Below, one piece after another: positions 61,267 through 64,000 of a DNA stretch of 64,000 bases. The stretch is from an uncultured Lachnospiraceae bacterium. GTDB lineage: Bacteria; Bacillota; Clostridia; Lachnospirales; Lachnospiraceae. A program made the translations under genes and the position numbers. The notes beneath the pieces were generated by a model. It saw only the letters and a list, made by a program, of their open reading frames with translations, searched no databases and was not told the origin of the DNA. The DNA is taken from positions 1 to 64,000 of the forward strand of contig CAJTTI010000013.1 in assembly GCA_910579225.1 (NCBI GenBank), given 5' to 3'. Numbering within the stretch: position 1 is the stretch's first letter; each line of letters opens with the position of its first letter.

Positions 61267-62799
61267 ATGAAACAATTTTCTATATTTCTCAAAGGGACCC
61301 TGATTCTCACCATCGCCGGACTTCTGAGCCGTTTTCTTGGATTCTTCTATAAGATATTCCTGGCACAGGCTCTGGGTGCGGAAGGGATGGGAATCTATCA
61401 GTTGATTTTTCCCGTTTTCTCTGTATGCCATGCACTGACCACCTCCGGCCTGGAGACTGCCATCTCCCGTTTTACCGCTTTTGCCCGCAGGGAAGAAAAG
61501 GATGCCTGGCTCTATGCCGGACTTTTCATGTCCCTGCTCGCCTCCGGAGCCACCGGACTTGTCCTGTGGAATCACGCAGCCTTCATCGCAGAACACCTGC
61601 TTCACGAAGTCCGCTGTGAACCTCTGCTCCGGATCCTTGCCGCCGCAGTTCCTCTGTCATCCATCCATGCCTGCTTCGCCGGAGCTTATCTGGGCCGGAA
61701 ACAAACTGGGATTCCTGCAGCGGCACAACTTCTGGAACAGTTTCTGCGCATTGGAACCGTATGGCTTCTGTGCAGTATCTATACCCAGCAGGGACGACCC
61801 ATTACCCCATCTCTGGCCGTTGGCGGTCTTCTGGCAGGAGAGGCCGGAAGTGCGCTGTTCATGCTGACCTTCACAGGCGGAGAACGTACGGGCCTGTTCC
61901 ATCCTGCAAAGTATCTGGAAAAATGCCGCTCTCTGCTCCGCATGGCACTTCCCCTGACTGGCAACCGGCTAAGTCTCACCATCCTGCAAAGCGCAGAAGC
62001 GGCCCTGATTCCCCTGAATCTTCAGAAAGCCGGACTGACTGTAGCAGAATCTCTCAGCATGTACGGAATCCTGACCGGCATGGCACTGGCCTTTCTGATG
62101 TTTCCCAATGCAGTTACTTCTTCCATCTCTGCCATGCTGCTTCCTGTCATTTCTGAAGAACAGGCCAGAGGAAATACAAAACACATCTCCGCTACCATTG
62201 AGTATACGATTCAGTTCGGACTGACCATTGGCATCCTCTGCATGGGAATCTTTCTGCATTACGGAAACAGTCTGGGAACCATACTGTTTCATGAACAACT
62301 GGCAGGAGAATTTCTTGTTACTCTCTCTTTTATCTGTCCGGTTCTTTATCTGACCGGCAATCTGAACAGTATCCTCCACGGCCTGGGCAAAACTTCTGTC
62401 ACCTTTTTCAATCAGCTTGCTTCCATCATGGTACGGATCCTGTTCATATTACTGTTCGTCCCCGCCTACGGCATCCAGGGAGTTCTCTGGGGGGTGCTGG
62501 CCAGCCAGCTTCTGCTGTGCCTGCTCGGCATCCGCGCTGTGAGTCCTTATATGAATCCTACTCTGGGACTGGACATTCTGGTTCTGAAACCCCTTGCCGC
62601 ACTTTTTTTGTCCATAGGAGGTATTGATCTGATCAAACGTCTGTTTCCTGCCTTTCACCTGGGCCTTGAGGTCCTGAACCTGCTTCTTGGCATCTGCATG
62701 GTAACTGCTGCATATTTCATGATCTTGTTCATGTTTGGTGTCTGGAGATTTCTACGGTTTCCTGCAAAAATGAAAAAAAAGAAAATTTACAACTCATGA
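61267..62799 (+). CDS. SpoVB/MurJ-like lipid flippase
   Basis: A 510-residue protein with about 13-14 membrane helices of the MOP exporter superfamily. The N-terminal LLSRFLGFFYKIFLAQALGAE and PVFSVCHALTTSGLETAISR are typical of SpoVB-type polysaccharide/lipid II flippases, which in sporulating Firmicutes help make spore cortex. It has a basic tail. Upstream bases are poor in Shine-Dalgarno (AAGAG). It is divergent from the isc operon. A vegetative flippase paralogue cannot be excluded. Confidence 0.85.
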   Translation: MKQFSIFLKGTLILTIAGLLSRFLGFFYKIFLAQALGAEGMGIYQLIFPVFSVCHALTTSGLETAISRFTAFARREEKDAWLYAGLFMSLLASGATGLVLWNHAAFIAEHLLHEVRCEPLLRILAAAVPLSSIHACFAGAYLGRKQTGIPAAAQLLEQFLRIGTVWLLCSIYTQQGRPITPSLAVGGLLAGEAGSALFMLTFTGGERTGLFHPAKYLEKCRSLLRMALPLTGNRLSLTILQSAEAALIPLNLQKAGLTVAESLSMYGILTGMALAFLMFPNAVTSSISAMLLPVISEEQARGNTKHISATIEYTIQFGLTIGILCMGIFLHYGNSLGTILFHEQLAGEFLVTLSFICPVLYLTGNLNSILHGLGKTSVTFFNQLASIMVRILFILLFVPAYGIQGVLWGVLASQLLLCLLGIRAVSPYMNPTLGLDILVLKPLAALFLSIGGIDLIKRLFPAFHLGLEVLNLLLGICMVTAAYFMILFMFGVWRFLRFPAKMKKKKIYNS

Positions 62800-62814
62800 T
62801 TTTTATATTATAAT
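62786..62814 (+). promoter_or_regulatory. DAHP synthase promoter
   Basis: TTTACA (62786-62791), a 17-base spacer and TATAAT (62809-62814). It overlaps the last codons of the flippase gene. I see no attenuator peptide in the 50-base leader. Confidence 0.75.
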
Positions 62815-62865
62815 TTTTCTAGTTGTTTCAAAAACAACCCTACATAACCAACAAAGGAGTGCACC

Positions 62866-63894
62866 ATGGGATTTACATTCAATAGAAAACTTCCGATTCC
62901 AAAAGAAATCAAATCCAACTATCCACTCTCTGCCAAAGGAACCGAACAGAAGGCTCGAAGAGATCAGGAGATTCAAAACGTATTCACCGGAGCCGATGAC
63001 CGCTTTCTGATCATTGTCGGTCCCTGTTCGGCAGACAATGAGCCTGCAGTCATGGATTATCTGAACCGTCTGGTTCCCGTACAGGAAAAGATTCGGGACA
63101 AATGCATCATTATCCCAAGAATCTACACCAATAAACCAAGAACCACCGGCGAAGGCTACAAGGGTATGGTCCATCAGCCGAACCCGGAGACTGCACCGGA
63201 TCTGCTCGAAGGCCTGATCGCTATCCGAAAACTTCATATCCGTAACATCGAAGAAACCGGCCTGACTGCAGCAGACGAGATGCTTTATCCGGAAAACTGG
63301 TGGTACCTGTCAGATCTTCTCTCCTATGTGGCAGTCGGAGCACGTTCCGTAGAAGACCAGCATCACCGCATGACGGTCAGCGGCTTCGATATTCCGGCAG
63401 GCATGAAGAATCCGACCAGCGGTCATATGAGCGTCATGCTGAACTCCGTTGTGGCAGCTCAGCATCCTCATTCTTTTATCTACCGGGGATGGGATGTCAA
63501 TACAGACGGCAATCCTCTGGCACATACGATTCTGCGCGGAGCCGTGAATAAAAGAGGCGCAGTCCTTCCCAACTACCACTATGAAGATCTGAGGCTTCTC
63601 AATGAACTTTACAGTCAGACAGAGTTAAGGAATCCGGCCTGCATCGTGGATGTGAACCATTCCAACTCCAATAAACAGTATCTGGAGCAGATCCGTATCT
63701 CCAGAGAGATTCTGAACAGTCGCCGGTACAGCGATGATATCCGCCGACTGGTAAAAGGTGTGATGATTGAGAGTTATATTGAAGATGGGTGTCAGGGCAT
63801 TCATGATCGAGTATATGGAAAGTCCATCACAGATCCCTGCCTTGGCTGGGAGAAGACCGAGCGTCTGTTGTATGAGATTGCAGAGAACTGCTGA
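62866..63894 (+). CDS. 3-deoxy-7-phosphoheptulonate synthase (DAHP synthase, type I)
   Basis: A 342-residue enzyme for the first step of aromatic amino acid synthesis, joining phosphoenolpyruvate and erythrose 4-phosphate. LIIVGPCSADNEPAVMDYL, PRIYTNKPRTTGEGYKG, SRS-like GARSVEDQHHR and VDVNHSNSNK are the substrate and metal-binding blocks of the AroF/G/H type. The typical feedback N-terminal segment is present (first 35 residues). AAAGGAG precedes the ATG. It is monocistronic in this window, with its own promoter and terminator. Confidence 0.95.
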   Translation: MGFTFNRKLPIPKEIKSNYPLSAKGTEQKARRDQEIQNVFTGADDRFLIIVGPCSADNEPAVMDYLNRLVPVQEKIRDKCIIIPRIYTNKPRTTGEGYKGMVHQPNPETAPDLLEGLIAIRKLHIRNIEETGLTAADEMLYPENWWYLSDLLSYVAVGARSVEDQHHRMTVSGFDIPAGMKNPTSGHMSVMLNSVVAAQHPHSFIYRGWDVNTDGNPLAHTILRGAVNKRGAVLPNYHYEDLRLLNELYSQTELRNPACIVDVNHSNSNKQYLEQIRISREILNSRRYSDDIRRLVKGVMIESYIEDGCQGIHDRVYGKSITDPCLGWEKTERLLYEIAENC

Positions 63895-63924
63895 GATTTC
63901 CTGGATTTTTAAATGATCAAATAT

Positions 63925-63967
63925 AAGGGCAGACTTATGAAATTATCACTGTCTGCCCTTTCTCATT
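63925..63967 (+). terminator. Terminator after DAHP synthase
   Basis: AAGGGCAGAC pairs perfectly with GTCTGCCCTT across a 16-base loop, followed by TCTCATTTTTT. It likely also ends the convergent gene on the other strand. Confidence 0.8.
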
Positions 63968-63974
63968 TTTTACC

Positions 63975-64000
63975 CTATTCTCCTTCGATACTGTCATAGA
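63975..64000 (-). CDS. C-terminus of a gene running in from the right edge
   Basis: On the minus strand the last bases read YDSIEGE then TAG, directly before the shared terminator hairpin. This position suits the end of a real gene, but only eight codons are visible, so nothing can be said on function. Confidence 0.3.

Overview
The window looks like chromosomal DNA of an anaerobic, spore-forming Firmicute, most likely of the class Clostridia and probably Lachnospiraceae. The evidence is spoIVA, a CotH-type lipoprotein, a Csp-like subtilase and a SpoVB-like flippase, a biotin-dependent sodium-pump decarboxylase operon, a Re-type citrate synthase with isocitrate dehydrogenase, ferredoxin-type redox proteins, and strong AGGAGG ribosome binding sites throughout. 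Most genes lie on the minus strand. The taxonomic call is inference from gene content, not from a search. Layout: 1-640 holds decayed mobile-element scraps (a relaxase-like tail and an XRE helix-turn-helix). 638-1258 is a flavodoxin-like oxidoreductase. 1450-6856 is a five-gene minus-strand operon for a membrane decarboxylase/transcarboxylase with two different carboxyltransferase subunits, one biotin carrier and one Na+-pump core. 7083-9604 is a cytosolic BMP-like binding protein plus a phosphoesterase. 9591-17294 carries two D,D-carboxypeptidases around scpA/scpB, a CotH-like lipoprotein, a PAP2-like membrane protein and rpsU. 17318-22746 has alaS, a deacetylase lipoprotein, rnhA and an MBL hydrolase. 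22977-28071 has spoIVA, icd, a GntR regulator and Re-citrate synthase. 28344-35149 has a chemoreceptor with a flavinylated lipoprotein, a thioredoxin with an FTR-like partner, a Crp/Fnr regulator, a Csp-like protease and an unknown coiled-coil protein. 35314-46612 is a raffinose/sucrose-type carbohydrate locus (amylosucrase-like GH13, GH36, ABC importer, GH31, two AraC regulators). 46619-56439 is a glycolytic island (eno, gpmI, tpiA, pgk, gap) interleaved with a sigma-like/SH3 membrane protein, an aldo-keto reductase and a lipoprotein. 57594-60920 is iscR-iscS-iscU-mnmA. 61267-63894 has a SpoVB-like flippase and DAHP synthase. How the genes work together: the carbohydrate locus feeds hexoses to the glycolytic island. 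The citrate synthase/icd operon makes 2-oxoglutarate for glutamate. The decarboxylase operon links pyruvate/oxaloacetate and acyl-CoA carboxyl transfer to a sodium gradient. The isc operon supplies iron-sulfur clusters and sulfur for tRNA thiolation. The strongest unexplained signal is a family of about 100-bp structured repeats at three loci (2884-2981, 25777-25983 twice, 60937-61140 twice). Each ends within a few bases of the Shine-Dalgarno of the downstream minus-strand gene, always in the same orientation. A second theme is Shine-Dalgarno sequences buried in hairpins, at spoIVA (with a sigma-E-like promoter whose start would fall in the loop) and at eno. Functions are assigned by reading protein motifs; no database search was possible.
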